Of a stretch of DNA of 12,655 nucleotides, positions 1 to 8,200 are shown piece after piece; the first letter of the stretch is position 1, and every line of letters starts with the position of its first letter. The notes under the pieces are model-generated. The model saw only the letters and a list, made by a program, of their open reading frames with translations, did no database searches and was not told the origin of the DNA. Source of the stretch: Lichenicola sp964245345 (GTDB lineage Bacteria > Pseudomonadota > Alphaproteobacteria > Acetobacterales > Acetobacteraceae); NCBI GenBank assembly GCA_964245345.1, contig CAXTMS010000100.1, forward strand, positions 1 to 12,655. Reading direction: 5' to 3'. The position numbers were made by a program, and so were the translations under genes.

Positions 1-291
1 GAGATGGCGGGCGACAAGATGCCGTTCGCGCCCGACCGCCGCATCGTGCCGTCCTTTCTCGCCCGCCTCGCGATCGGCGCGCTTGGCGGCGCGGCTCTGG
101 CGGAGTGCCGCGTGTCGCTGCTGGGCGGCGCCGCGTCCGGCATGGCAGGCGCCGTCTTCGGCACCCTGCTGGGCCGCGCCGCCCGAGGCGCCAACACCCG
201 GACCGGCCTCGATTGGACCCGTGCCCTCGCCGAGGACGCGCTCGCCGCCGGGCTGGCCACAGTGCTGGTGCGCCGGTCCGCGACTACCTAG
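1..291 (+). CDS. DUF4126-like membrane protein, C-terminal part (5' end outside window)
   Basis: This is the last 96 codons of a gene that begins before the window. The frame is open from base 1 (first codon GAG), so the ATG at base 4 is probably internal. The segment reads (E)MAGDKMPF, then a Gly/Ala-rich stretch (ARLAIGALGGAALAE, LLGGAASGMAGAVFGTLLGR) that could form two membrane helices, then ALAEDALAAGLATVLV. From memory this matches the C-terminal half of small DUF4126 membrane proteins, which have a DKLP-type loop, glycine-rich helices and a closing (L/I)EDA motif. Their function is unknown. The TAG stop is at 289-291. The assignment rests on pattern memory only; the coding frame itself is well supported by third-position GC. 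Confidence 0.65.
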   Translation, partial: EMAGDKMPFAPDRRIVPSFLARLAIGALGGAALAECRVSLLGGAASGMAGAVFGTLLGRAARGANTRTGLDWTRALAEDALAAGLATVLVRRSATT

Positions 292-403
292 CGCAACTGC
301 CGTCTCCGACCGACGGCACCGGACGCGCATCGGACGGTTTCCGTCCTCGGCCACATGCTTCCCCCGGTTGCTCGCCACTCCGCCTTCCGCCATTGCTGCG
401 TCC

Positions 404-1537
404 ATGCGCATCGATGGGTCCGAGGACGCGCCACCGCCGACCACGGCCCATTCGGTCCGCAACCCCGAGCTCGATTGGCTGCGCGCCTACGCGGTTCTCC
501 CGGTCATGGCGCTGCACCTGGCACGGCTGCTGGGGCCGGATCCGGGACCGTTCCGCGCCGTGCTCACGGAGATCGACGTCAGCGGCGGCGTGGATCTGTT
601 CTTTGCCCTCTCCGGCTTCGTCATCGCCGGGTCGCTTGAGCCGCTCTGGGCGTTGCCCCGGCCGCGCCGCATCCTGGCGCATACGGTGGTCTGGCCGTTC
701 TTCGTCAAGCGGTTCTGGCGCCTTTGGCCCACCTCGACCCTGTGGATCACCTACTGCCTCGCCGTGTCCTGGATCTGCCACGGCCTCGGCGGCTGGCCGC
801 CGGTCGGGCACGTCGCCCGGGAATGGGCCACGGCGATCGTGCCGGTGTACGAGCTGCGGGAGTTCCGGCACCCCGGCGTGCTCGGCTACTACTGGACCCT
901 GTCGGTGGAATGGCAGTTCTATCTCGTGTTCCCGTTCCTGCTGCTCGGCATCCGCTCGGCCGGCGCCCGCCTGGCGACCTTCGTCCTGTTGTTCGGGCTC
1001 GGCCTTTGCACCAACGAGGTGTCCGGGATGCTGCGCTTTTCCTCCATCGTGGCGGGCATCGGGATCTACGCCGCCTGTCGTTCCGGACGGCTTGCCCTTG
1101 CCGCCCGCCGCGTTCCGCCGCTGCGGTCCTGGGCGCGCTTTTCCCTCACCGCCTCGCTTCTGGTCGTCCTCGTCACCGTGCCGCAGCTGGCGCACTCGAA
1201 GCTGATCGGCCAGCTCGGGCTGGCGCTGCTGTGCACGATCCTGGTGAGCATGGCGGTTTCTGGCCGCCGCCTGGTAAGCGATTGCGGCGTGCCCCGCCTG
1301 CTGGCCTGGATCGGCCTGCGCTCGTACTCGCTCTACCTGTGCCACATCCCGGTGGCCCTCACGCTGTCCGCGTTGCTGGACGGGGTTTGGCGCTCCGGCG
1401 GCAGCGCCGGCCGGGTCTGGGTGCCGCTGGAAACCATCGGCCTGGCGTTCGTGATCGCGTTCGCCCTGGCCGACCTGAGCTATCGTCACCTGGAGCTGCC
1501 GCTGCAACGGCGCCACCGTGTCCGGTCCGGTTCGTGA
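404..1537 (+). CDS. Acyltransferase family 3 (OafA/NodX-type) membrane protein
   Basis: The product has 377 residues and is a predicted polytopic inner-membrane acyltransferase of the Acyl_transf_3 family, whose members move acetyl or other acyl groups onto sugars, LPS or other surface glycans. Visible family marks are ELDWLRAYAVLPVMALH near residues 22-38 with the conserved His38 in the first helix, GGVDLFFALSGFVIAG at 61-76, the basic KRFWRLWP segment at 102-109 (R103, R106), YYWTLSVEWQFYLVFP at 162-177 and SYSLYLCHIPV near 307-317. The frame is open upstream to base 83, but that part overlaps the preceding gene and has no family character. ATG 404 is therefore the likely start, though no clear ribosome-binding site precedes it. 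The acceptor cannot be told. The gene converges on the SDR gene, with 48 bp between stops. Confidence 0.9.
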   Translation: MRIDGSEDAPPPTTAHSVRNPELDWLRAYAVLPVMALHLARLLGPDPGPFRAVLTEIDVSGGVDLFFALSGFVIAGSLEPLWALPRPRRILAHTVVWPFFVKRFWRLWPTSTLWITYCLAVSWICHGLGGWPPVGHVAREWATAIVPVYELREFRHPGVLGYYWTLSVEWQFYLVFPFLLLGIRSAGARLATFVLLFGLGLCTNEVSGMLRFSSIVAGIGIYAACRSGRLALAARRVPPLRSWARFSLTASLLVVLVTVPQLAHSKLIGQLGLALLCTILVSMAVSGRRLVSDCGVPRLLAWIGLRSYSLYLCHIPVALTLSALLDGVWRSGGSAGRVWVPLETIGLAFVIAFALADLSYRHLELPLQRRHRVRSGS

Positions 1538-1585
1538 TGTCGCGCGCCCGAGCCTGTCTTCGGCGCCTTCACGAAACGCCGCCGG

Positions 1586-2317
1586 TCAGCTGATCCGCAG
1601 CCCGCCATCCACGTCGATCGACACCCCGTTCACCATCGACGCGTCGTCGCTCAGCAGGAAGCTGATCACGCTGGCCACCTCCGACGGCTGGATGAACCGC
1701 CCCAGCGGGATGCGCCCCAGCATCGGCGCCGACTTGGCCGGGTCCGACCAGGCGAACTCGCCCATCGGCGTCAGCGTCACGGTCGGGTTGACGCTGTTGG
1801 TGCGTATGCCGTGCGGCCCGAGCTCCAGCGCCAGCACACGCGTCAGCGCGTCCAGCGCCGCCTTGGACGCGCAGTATGCCGCGTGGTTGGCGAACGCCAT
1901 GGAGGAGGCGACCGAGGACAGGTTGACGATCGCACCGCCCTTGCCGCGCCGGACCAGGTCGCCCGCCACCACCTGCGCCAGACGCAGCGGCGCCAGGGTG
2001 TTGACCGCCAGCACCGCCTGGAAGCTGGCCATGGTCGTGTCCAGCACCGACTCCAGCACGGTGATGCCGGCATTGTTCACCAGCCCGTCCAGCGGCAGCG
2101 CCCCCGCCACCGCCTCGGCCGCCGCGTCCAGCTCGGCCAGGTCCACCGCGATCGTGGCGCAGCCGGTTTCCGCTTCCAGGCTTTGCAGGTCCGCAGCACT
2201 CCGGCTCAGCGCCACCACCTCGGCCCCGTCCGCCACCAGCCGGCGCACCGTGTCCCGCCCGATCCCCTTGCCGGCGCCGGTGACCAGGACGCGCCGGCCT
2301 GCAAGCTTCGTCGTCAT
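1586..2317 (-). CDS. SDR-family oxidoreductase, L-xylulose/dicarbonyl reductase (DCXR)-like
   Basis: The product has 243 residues, the usual length for a classical short-chain dehydrogenase. It carries the cofactor loop TGAGKGIG (13-20), NNAG (81-84), Asn106 and the catalytic Ser135, Tyr148 and Lys152 (YCASK). From memory it resembles animal DCXR along its whole length: LAGRRVLVTGAGKGIGR near the start, LALELGPHGIRTNSVNPTV in the middle, the WSDP segment, RIPLGRF, and an FLLSD...DGG ending. The basic SR pair at 38-39 favours NADPH. The likely reaction is reduction of a keto-sugar such as L-xylulose, or of an alpha-dicarbonyl; the substrate is inferred. GAGGA nine bases upstream of ATG 2317 supports the start. 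It lies 38 bp downstream of dcp on the same strand and may be co-transcribed with it. Confidence 0.92.
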   Translation of the reverse strand: MTTKLAGRRVLVTGAGKGIGRDTVRRLVADGAEVVALSRSAADLQSLEAETGCATIAVDLAELDAAAEAVAGALPLDGLVNNAGITVLESVLDTTMASFQAVLAVNTLAPLRLAQVVAGDLVRRGKGGAIVNLSSVASSMAFANHAAYCASKAALDALTRVLALELGPHGIRTNSVNPTVTLTPMGEFAWSDPAKSAPMLGRIPLGRFIQPSEVASVISFLLSDDASMVNGVSIDVDGGLRIS

Positions 2318-2343
2318 CGCGTTCCGTCCTCGTGCTCAGGTCG

Positions 2344-2361
2344 CGTGAACGGTGTTCACGC
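2344..2361. promoter_or_regulatory. Palindrome at the dcp/SDR junction (possible operator or stem-loop)
   Basis: CGTGAAC GGT GTTCACG is a perfect inverted repeat, and one more G-C pair (2343/2361) extends it to 8-bp arms around a 3-base centre. It covers the dcp stop codon and lies about 26 bases upstream of the SDR start codon. This fits an operator for the SDR gene or an intercistronic stem-loop. No protein can be assigned to it. Confidence 0.4.
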
Positions 2362-4383
2362 CGCCACCAAGTCCCGCCCCGCCAGAAGTGCCTCCATCGA
2401 CGGCGGCCGGCCGCGGAACGCCACGTAGAGCCGCATCGGGTCCTCGGTGTCGCCGGCGGCGAGCACGCGGCGCAGCCGTGCCGCGGTGTCCGGGTCGAAC
2501 GGGTTTCCCGCCTCCTTGAACGCCTCGAACCCGTCCGCGTCCAGCACCTCAGACCACATGTAGGAATAGTATCCGGCGGCATAGCCGCCGCCGGCGAACA
2601 GGTGCTGGAAGTGCGGCGGACGGTGACGGATGCCGATCTCGGCCGGCATGCCGATGTTGCCGAGGAACTCGCGCTCGAACGCTTCGATGTCGAGCGAGGC
2701 GGGATCGGGATGGCGGTGCAGCGCCATGTCGATCAGCGCGGACGCGGTGAACTCCACGGTGGCGAAGCCCTGGTTGAAGGTGCGCGCCGCCAGCAGCCGC
2801 TCGATCAGCGCGTCGGGGATCGGCTCGCCGGTCTCGTGGTGCCGGCAATACGCGCGCAGGGTTTCCGGCAGCGCCATCCAGTGCTCGTAGACCTGGGACG
2901 GGAACTCCACGAAGTCGCGCTTCACCGACGTGCCCGATTGCGTCGGGTAGCGCACCCGGCTCAGCAGCCCGTGCAGCCCGTGGCCGAACTCGTGGAACAG
3001 GGTGCGCGCGTCGTCGAAGCTCAGCAGGGTCGGCTCGGAGCGGGCGAAGTTGTTGTTGTTGACGATGATGGGCGCGACCGGCGCGTCCAGGTTCTCCTGG
3101 TCTCGGTAGCTGCTCATCCAGGCGCCGGAGCGCTTGTCGCCGCGCGCGAAGTGGTCGGCCAGGAACAGCCCCACATGCCCGTCCGCGTCGCGCACCTCGA
3201 AGGCGCGCACGTCGGGATGATACGCCGGCACGTCCGGGCGGGGCACGAAGCTCAGCCCGAACAAGCGGCCCGCGGTGTCGAACGCGGCCTGCTGCACGTT
3301 CTCCAGCACGAAGAACGGCTTGGTCTGCGCCTCGTCCAGCGCGTAGTCGGCGCGGCGCACCTTTTCGGCGTAGTAGCGCCAGTCCCAGGGGGCGAGCGCG
3401 CCCTCGAAGCCCTCGGTGCGCGCCACCGCCAGCAGCCGGTCCCGCTCCGCCAGCGCCTTGGCGCGCGCCGGCGCCCACACCTGCTGCAGCAGCGCGTCCG
3501 CCGCTTCCGGGGTGCCGGCCATGGTGTCGTCCAGCCGGAACGCGGCGAAGTCGGGGTAGCCGAGCAGCCTGGCCTTTTCCCGACGCAGCGACAGGATCTC
3601 CGGGATCAGCGGCCGGTTGTCGTGCTCCCCCGGATGGGTGCCGCGCGCGATCCACGCCTGGTAGGCCGTCCGGCGCAGGTCGCGCCGGTCGGAAAAGCAC
3701 AGGAACGGCTCGATCAGCGAGCGCGACAGGGTGATCGCGTAGCCGGGCAGGCCCCGATCCGCTGCCGCCTGCGCGGTCCCCGCGCGCACGAACGCCGGCA
3801 GCCCGTCCAGTCCGCTCTCGTCGACCAGCAGGTGCCACTCCTTCTCGTCGTGCAGCACGTTCTGGCCGAACCGCGTGTGCAGCACCGCCAGCCGCTCGGA
3901 GATAACGCTCATCCGCTGCCGCTGGTCCGGCCCGAGTGCGGCGCCGCTGCGTATGAAGCCGCGATGCACCCGCTCCAGCAGCCGCATCTGGTCCGGCAGG
4001 AGGCCCAACGCGCCGCGCCGCGCGTGCAGCGCGTCGACGCGCTGGAACAGTTCCGGATCGAGCGACACCCGCATCGCATGCTGCGCCAGCAGCGGCGACA
4101 TGGTGCGGTCGATCGCTTCCAGCTCGGGGCCGCCCAGGCTGACGACGAGGTTGGAGAACACCGCCCCCACCCGCGACAGCGCCCGGCCGCTTCGTTCCAT
4201 CGCCTCGATCGTGTTGGAAAAGTCGGGCTCCGCCGGGTCGGCCGTGATCGACGCGATCTCGGCCAGGTGCTCGGCCATCGCCTGCGCGAAGGCGGGCTCG
4301 AACTGGTCCGACCGGATCCGCTCGAAGGGCGGTGCTTCGAACGGCGTGGACCAGGGAAGGAGAAGGATGTTGCTGTCGGTCAT
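2356..4383 (-). CDS. dcp: Peptidyl-dipeptidase Dcp (M3 family zinc metallopeptidase)
   Basis: The product has 675 residues, close to the known ~680 of the E. coli enzyme. It is a thimet-oligopeptidase-fold zinc peptidase that removes dipeptides from the C-terminus of short peptides. The zinc site is HEFGH at 464-468, with Glu493 in FVEFPSQ as third ligand, the expected 25 residues after His468. Other M3A/Dcp blocks are GTSVKRDFVEFPSQVYEHW (484-502), the Gly/Tyr-rich FAGGGYAAGYYSYMWSEVL (596-614) and NNNNF (442-446). There is no signal peptide, so it is probably cytoplasmic. ATG 4383 gives the expected N-terminus (LLLPWSTPFEAPPF), although the ribosome-binding site is weak. Oligopeptidase A is the nearest alternative; the length and the C-terminal YYSYMWSEVLDADGF block favour Dcp. 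Confidence 0.93.
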   Translation of the reverse strand: MTDSNILLLPWSTPFEAPPFERIRSDQFEPAFAQAMAEHLAEIASITADPAEPDFSNTIEAMERSGRALSRVGAVFSNLVVSLGGPELEAIDRTMSPLLAQHAMRVSLDPELFQRVDALHARRGALGLLPDQMRLLERVHRGFIRSGAALGPDQRQRMSVISERLAVLHTRFGQNVLHDEKEWHLLVDESGLDGLPAFVRAGTAQAAADRGLPGYAITLSRSLIEPFLCFSDRRDLRRTAYQAWIARGTHPGEHDNRPLIPEILSLRREKARLLGYPDFAAFRLDDTMAGTPEAADALLQQVWAPARAKALAERDRLLAVARTEGFEGALAPWDWRYYAEKVRRADYALDEAQTKPFFVLENVQQAAFDTAGRLFGLSFVPRPDVPAYHPDVRAFEVRDADGHVGLFLADHFARGDKRSGAWMSSYRDQENLDAPVAPIIVNNNNFARSEPTLLSFDDARTLFHEFGHGLHGLLSRVRYPTQSGTSVKRDFVEFPSQVYEHWMALPETLRAYCRHHETGEPIPDALIERLLAARTFNQGFATVEFTASALIDMALHRHPDPASLDIEAFEREFLGNIGMPAEIGIRHRPPHFQHLFAGGGYAAGYYSYMWSEVLDADGFEAFKEAGNPFDPDTAARLRRVLAAGDTEDPMRLYVAFRGRPPSMEALLAGRDLVAA

Positions 4384-4607
4384 GGCGCCGAGTCGGTGCA
4401 GAAGCCGCCCGCTTGGTCAAGCGAGCACCGGCGCGGTTCATCCCGCAGACGATGCGAACGTCCCGGCGACACGGGCTGCTCGCGATGGTCTCGATGACCG
4501 GGTGAGCGCAGGCGGGTGCTGCCGCTCCGGCCAGCCGTCCTCGCGCAGACATCGCCCCGGGCGTGCAAACCATGCCGTTCCTGGGATGGCGGCTGTGGCA
4601 ACAACCG

Positions 4608-4718
4608 TCACCTCGTGCTGCAGACCGTGCGCGTGCCGCCCGGCGCGTTCGGCTCCACCGCGATGTCGTACCGGTCGGCGCGGCTGATCTTCGGCAGGAC
4701 AGCCAGCGGGGCGATCTG
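4608..4718 (-). CDS. C-terminal fragment of an unrecognised gene, cut by the assembly gap
   Basis: An open frame of 36 codons reads leftward out of the gap and ends in TGA at 4608-4610. Translation begins QIAPLAVLPKISRADRYDIA and ends TRTVCSTR. Nearly every codon ends in G or C, as in the real genes here. The complementary plus frame (ending SYRSARLIFGRTASGAI) shares the same third positions and is also open, so strand is inferred from the more natural protein composition and a natural stop. I do not recognise the family. If real, the gene lies upstream of dcp on the same strand. The 224 bp between this stop and the dcp start hold no feature that I can see. Confidence 0.4.
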   Translation of the reverse strand, partial: QIAPLAVLPKISRADRYDIAVEPNAPGGTRTVCSTR

Positions 4719-4818
4719 NNNNNNNNNNNNNNNNNNNNNNNNNNNNNNNNNNNNNNNNNNNNNNNNNNNNNNNNNNNNNNNNNNNNNNNNNNNNNNNNNN
4801 NNNNNNNNNNNNNNNNNN
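4719..4818. other. Assembly gap (100 N)
   Basis: This is a run of exactly 100 undetermined bases. A round 100 is the usual placeholder for a scaffold join of unknown length, so the real distance between the flanks is not known. Any reading frame drawn across it is meaningless. Confidence 0.99.
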
Positions 4819-4952
4819 AGGTGGAGATGGAGGTGACGAGCACGGAAGCGATGCTGGCGCGCGGCACCCTGCTGACGCTGGTGGACGGTGCCGATCGCGC
4901 TTCGCTTGGCGCGCTCGACAAGTCCGCGCTCAAGTGCATGAACAGGTGGTGA
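4819..4952 (+). CDS. C-terminal fragment of an unrecognised gene, 5' part lost in the gap
   Basis: From the right edge of the gap a plus-strand frame (first full codon at 4821) runs 43 codons to TGA at 4950-4952. It begins VEMEVTSTEAMLARGTLLTL and ends in a Lys/Cys/Trp tail, KCMNRW. Codon third positions are mostly G or C, and the sequence reads like an alternating helix and strand from a soluble protein. I do not recognise the family. Its start and most of its length are missing. A short GC-rich stem (4956-4977) follows the stop and might serve as a terminator, but it has no T-run directly behind it. Confidence 0.45.
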
Positions 4953-5010
4953 GGTGCCGCGCTCCCCGAGGGGCGGCCCGGTCGACCTGCGGCGCCATCG
5001 TGCTGCGGAA

Positions 5011-5075
5011 GGTCTTCTTAATAAGACGTTAAGGAAATTTTTCTACTTATAGTGTTATCGTCTACTTGATAACAC
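5011..5075. promoter_or_regulatory. AT-rich island with inverted repeat upstream of the Hint-GT gene; putative promoter
   Basis: Only about 20 of these 65 bases are G or C, in sharp contrast to the surrounding DNA. TATAGT (5048-5053) resembles a -10 box, but no convincing -35 box sits at the right distance. GTGTTATC (5052-5059) and GATAACAC (5068-5075) form a perfect 8-bp inverted repeat with an 8-base spacer, which would overlap the transcription start. TCTACTT occurs twice (5042-5048, 5061-5067). An imperfect palindrome (GTCTT...AAGAC) lies at 5012-5027. The likely role is regulated expression of the large gene at 5202, leaving a 5' leader of roughly 140 bases in which I see nothing definite. 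Confidence 0.45.
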
Positions 5076-5201
5076 GCCATCTCTACTCCGAACCTGCTTT
5101 CGGAAGACGATGTTTCTGCTACCGTTCACGAAATCGGGATCGGAGAGCCGGCATGGCGAGGCCTGGGTCCGAGATCCCCCCGTACCTGAACAGGAAGCGA
5201 C

Positions 5202-8200
5202 ATGTCCGATCCGAGCGGCACTTACACCCTGACCGGCGTGATCAACTCTCCGATCACGCGTGAAGCCGAAGCGGATGCCGCCGTCACCTACAACATCCAG
5301 GGCGCTCCCGACACGTTCAACATCACCGGCGATCCGGACTCGACGGTGTCCATCAACCAGACCATCAACGTTCCCGACATCCTGAACCTGACCGCCAACG
5401 GCGGCACGATCGAGCTCAGCGACGACCAGACCAACGACAAGATCACCGCCACCATCGAGAACGGCGGCCTGTTCGTCACCAACGGCTACCTGCGCGGCAC
5501 GGAGGCGACCGGCTCGGTGACGTTCGGGGACGGCGGCGGCGTCCTGCAGCTCGGCATCGCCGGAACGTTTCGCGGCGGCTCGCTGCCGCAGGCGATCAAC
5601 GGCCTCACCAGCAGCGACGACGTCATCGACGCCCAGGCGCTGAAATTCTCGGACATCACCGGCTACACGATCGCCGCCGGATCCACCGGCGGGCAGCAGG
5701 TCGTCACGATCGACGACGCGAGCGGAACCCTGAGCTTCACCGTCGGCGGCTCCAACCTGGCCGACGGCAGCTACGACTCCCCGACCACCGGTCCGCTCGA
5801 CCTGTTCACCGACAGCACCGGCGGCACCAACATCAGCGTGCAATCAGGGCTCGACGGGAGCGGCACCTACACGCTGACCGGCGTCGCCGGCATGCCGATC
5901 AGCCGGGAAGTGGCACCCGGAGCCGCCGTCACCTACGACATCAACGGCGACAGCGACACCTTCACCATCACCGCCGATGCCGCCTCCACCGCCGCGATCG
6001 ACCAGACGGTGTATTTCGCCGACGACCTGAACCTGGTTGCCGATGGCGGCACCATCAGCCTGAGCGCCAACCAGGCCAACGACACCATCACCGCGACGAT
6101 CCAGAACGACGGATCGTTCGTCACCAACGGATACTTCGGCGACACCTCCCCATCCGGCTCGGTCAGCTTCGGCGTCGGCGGCGGCTCGCTGGTGGTGGGC
6201 ATCAGCAGGGACTACCAATCCGCCGACCTGGTACAGCTCGTCAACGGGTTCACCAGCTCGACCGACGTGATCGACAACCGCTCGCTGAAGTTCTCGGGCA
6301 TCACCGGCTACACGATCGACACGAGCGGCTACGGCGCCGTGAACGAGACGGTCACGATCGACGACAGCAGCGGCAACTTCGAGTTCACGACCACCGGCAC
6401 GTCGTACATCATCGGCCACTACACGTCGCTGACCGACGGGCCGCTGCACCTGTCCGCCGACAGCACCGGCGGCACCCTGGTGGCGTGCTACTGCGTCGGC
6501 ACCCGGATCGCGACGCCGACGGGGGAGGTCGCGGTCGAGGCCCTGCGGATCGGCGACCTCGTGACGACGCTGGCAGGCGCCGCGCGTCCGATCCGCTGGA
6601 TCGGCCGCCGCAGCTATGCCGGCCGGTTCGCGGCCGGCAACCGCGACGTTCTGCCGGTCACGATCCGTGCCGGCGCCCTCGACGACCAGGTGCCGCGCCG
6701 CGACCTGTGCGTGTCGCCGCTGCACGCCCTGTTTCTCGACGACATGCTGGTCCCGGCCGGCGCGCTGGCGAACGGGATCTCGATCGTGCAGGCGGACCGC
6801 ATCGACTCCGTCGACTACGTGCACATCGAGCTGGACACGCACGACATCCTGTTGGCCGAAGGCGTTGCCGCGGAAAGCTTCGTCGACGACGACAGCCGCG
6901 CCATGTTCCACAACGCCCACGAGTATCACGCGCTTTATCCGGACGCCGTGCGCCAGCCGGCGCGCTATTGCGGTCCACGGGTCGAGCACGGACCGGAGTT
7001 CGAGCGCCTGCGTTCCCGCCTCGCCGCACGGGCACGCGGCGAGGCTCCGGCAGCGGCCGGGTCGCTGCTCGGGCACGTCGACGCGGTGTCCCGCGACCGC
7101 ATCAAGGGCTGGGCGCTCGACACCGCAGCGCCGGAGCGGCCGGTGCGCTTGCGGGTTCTGGATGGCGGCGTCGTGCTGTGCGAGCTGGTCGCGGACCAGC
7201 ATCGCGCCGACCTGGCGCAGGCCGGCCACGGCTCGTGCGCGTTCGACGTCGCCATCCCGGGCGGGTTGGACCCGGAGCGGCGCCATCTGGTGCAGGTGCA
7301 GCGGGTCTCGGACTGGCAGAACCTCGGCGGCTCGCCCTGGCTTCTGGAGCCGGAGCTCGAGGCATCCTTCGCCGCCGCCCCGGCCGCTGTGGCGGTGGCA
7401 CCCGCGCTCGGCTGGCACGGCCGGCTCGACATGGCGACGCGCGACCGGGTGCGCGGCTGGGCGCAGGACGGCGACGCGCCGGAAGCCGCCGTGGCCCTCC
7501 AGATCCTGTGCGATGGACGGACCCTGGCGCGCGTGGTGGCCAACATCTACCGGCCGGACCTTGAGCAGGCCGGACTGGGCAGCGGACGGCACGGCTTCGA
7601 GGTCGCGATCCCGGGCGGCTTGTCGCCGCTCGACCGGCACGTGCTCCAGGTCCGGCGCGAAAGCGACGGCAGCGAGCTTTCCGGCTCTCCCGTCGTCATA
7701 GAGGCCGCAGGCTGGTTCGACGCGTCGCTGGAGTCTGCCGTGTCGCAGGCGGTGGCCGCCGTCGCCGGCGAGACTGACCAGGCGCGGATCATGGGCTTCA
7801 TGCTGGAGCAGGCCGACCGGCTGGCACAGCGTATGGCGGACGCGGCGGCGTCCGGCCCAGACCGGCCGCGTGCGCTGTTCATCGACGGGCACGTGCCGGT
7901 GGCGACGCGCGATGCCGGCTCCCAGGTCGTGCTGTCGCACATGCGGGCGATGCAGCGCCTGGGCTACGCCGTCAGCCTGGCGAGCCCCGAGCGGGTGTCC
8001 GAGGCGCCGGCGATCCCCGGGGTGCGCTGGCTCGGGGCGCCGCTGCACGACTCGGTGGAGTCGATGCTGCGCCGCCAGGCCGGACGCTTCGACGTGGTGT
8101 ACCTCCACCGCGTCGACGTGGCGTCGCGCTACATGGCCCTGGTGCGGCAGCACATGCCGCGGGCCCGTGTCCTGTACAACGTCGCCGACCTTCATCACGT

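Noticed and set aside
284..1516. Minus-strand 410-codon frame opposite the acyltransferase gene
   Set aside because: Composition is Gln/Arg/Ala/Gly-rich with no recognisable domain, while the plus strand has clear acyltransferase motifs.
1561..1581. CGGCG...CGCCG stem between the acyltransferase and SDR stops as a terminator
   Set aside because: Only 5-bp arms with an 11-base loop and no T-run, too weak in DNA this rich in G and C.
2332..4497. Plus-strand open frame of 721 codons opposite dcp
   Set aside because: Arg/Gln/Val-rich low-complexity translation without motifs. The opposite strand encodes an unmistakable M3 peptidase over the same bases.
2549..4939. Minus-strand 796-codon frame running through the N gap
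   Set aside because: It crosses 100 undetermined bases and then shadows dcp in another frame; it cannot be a real gene.
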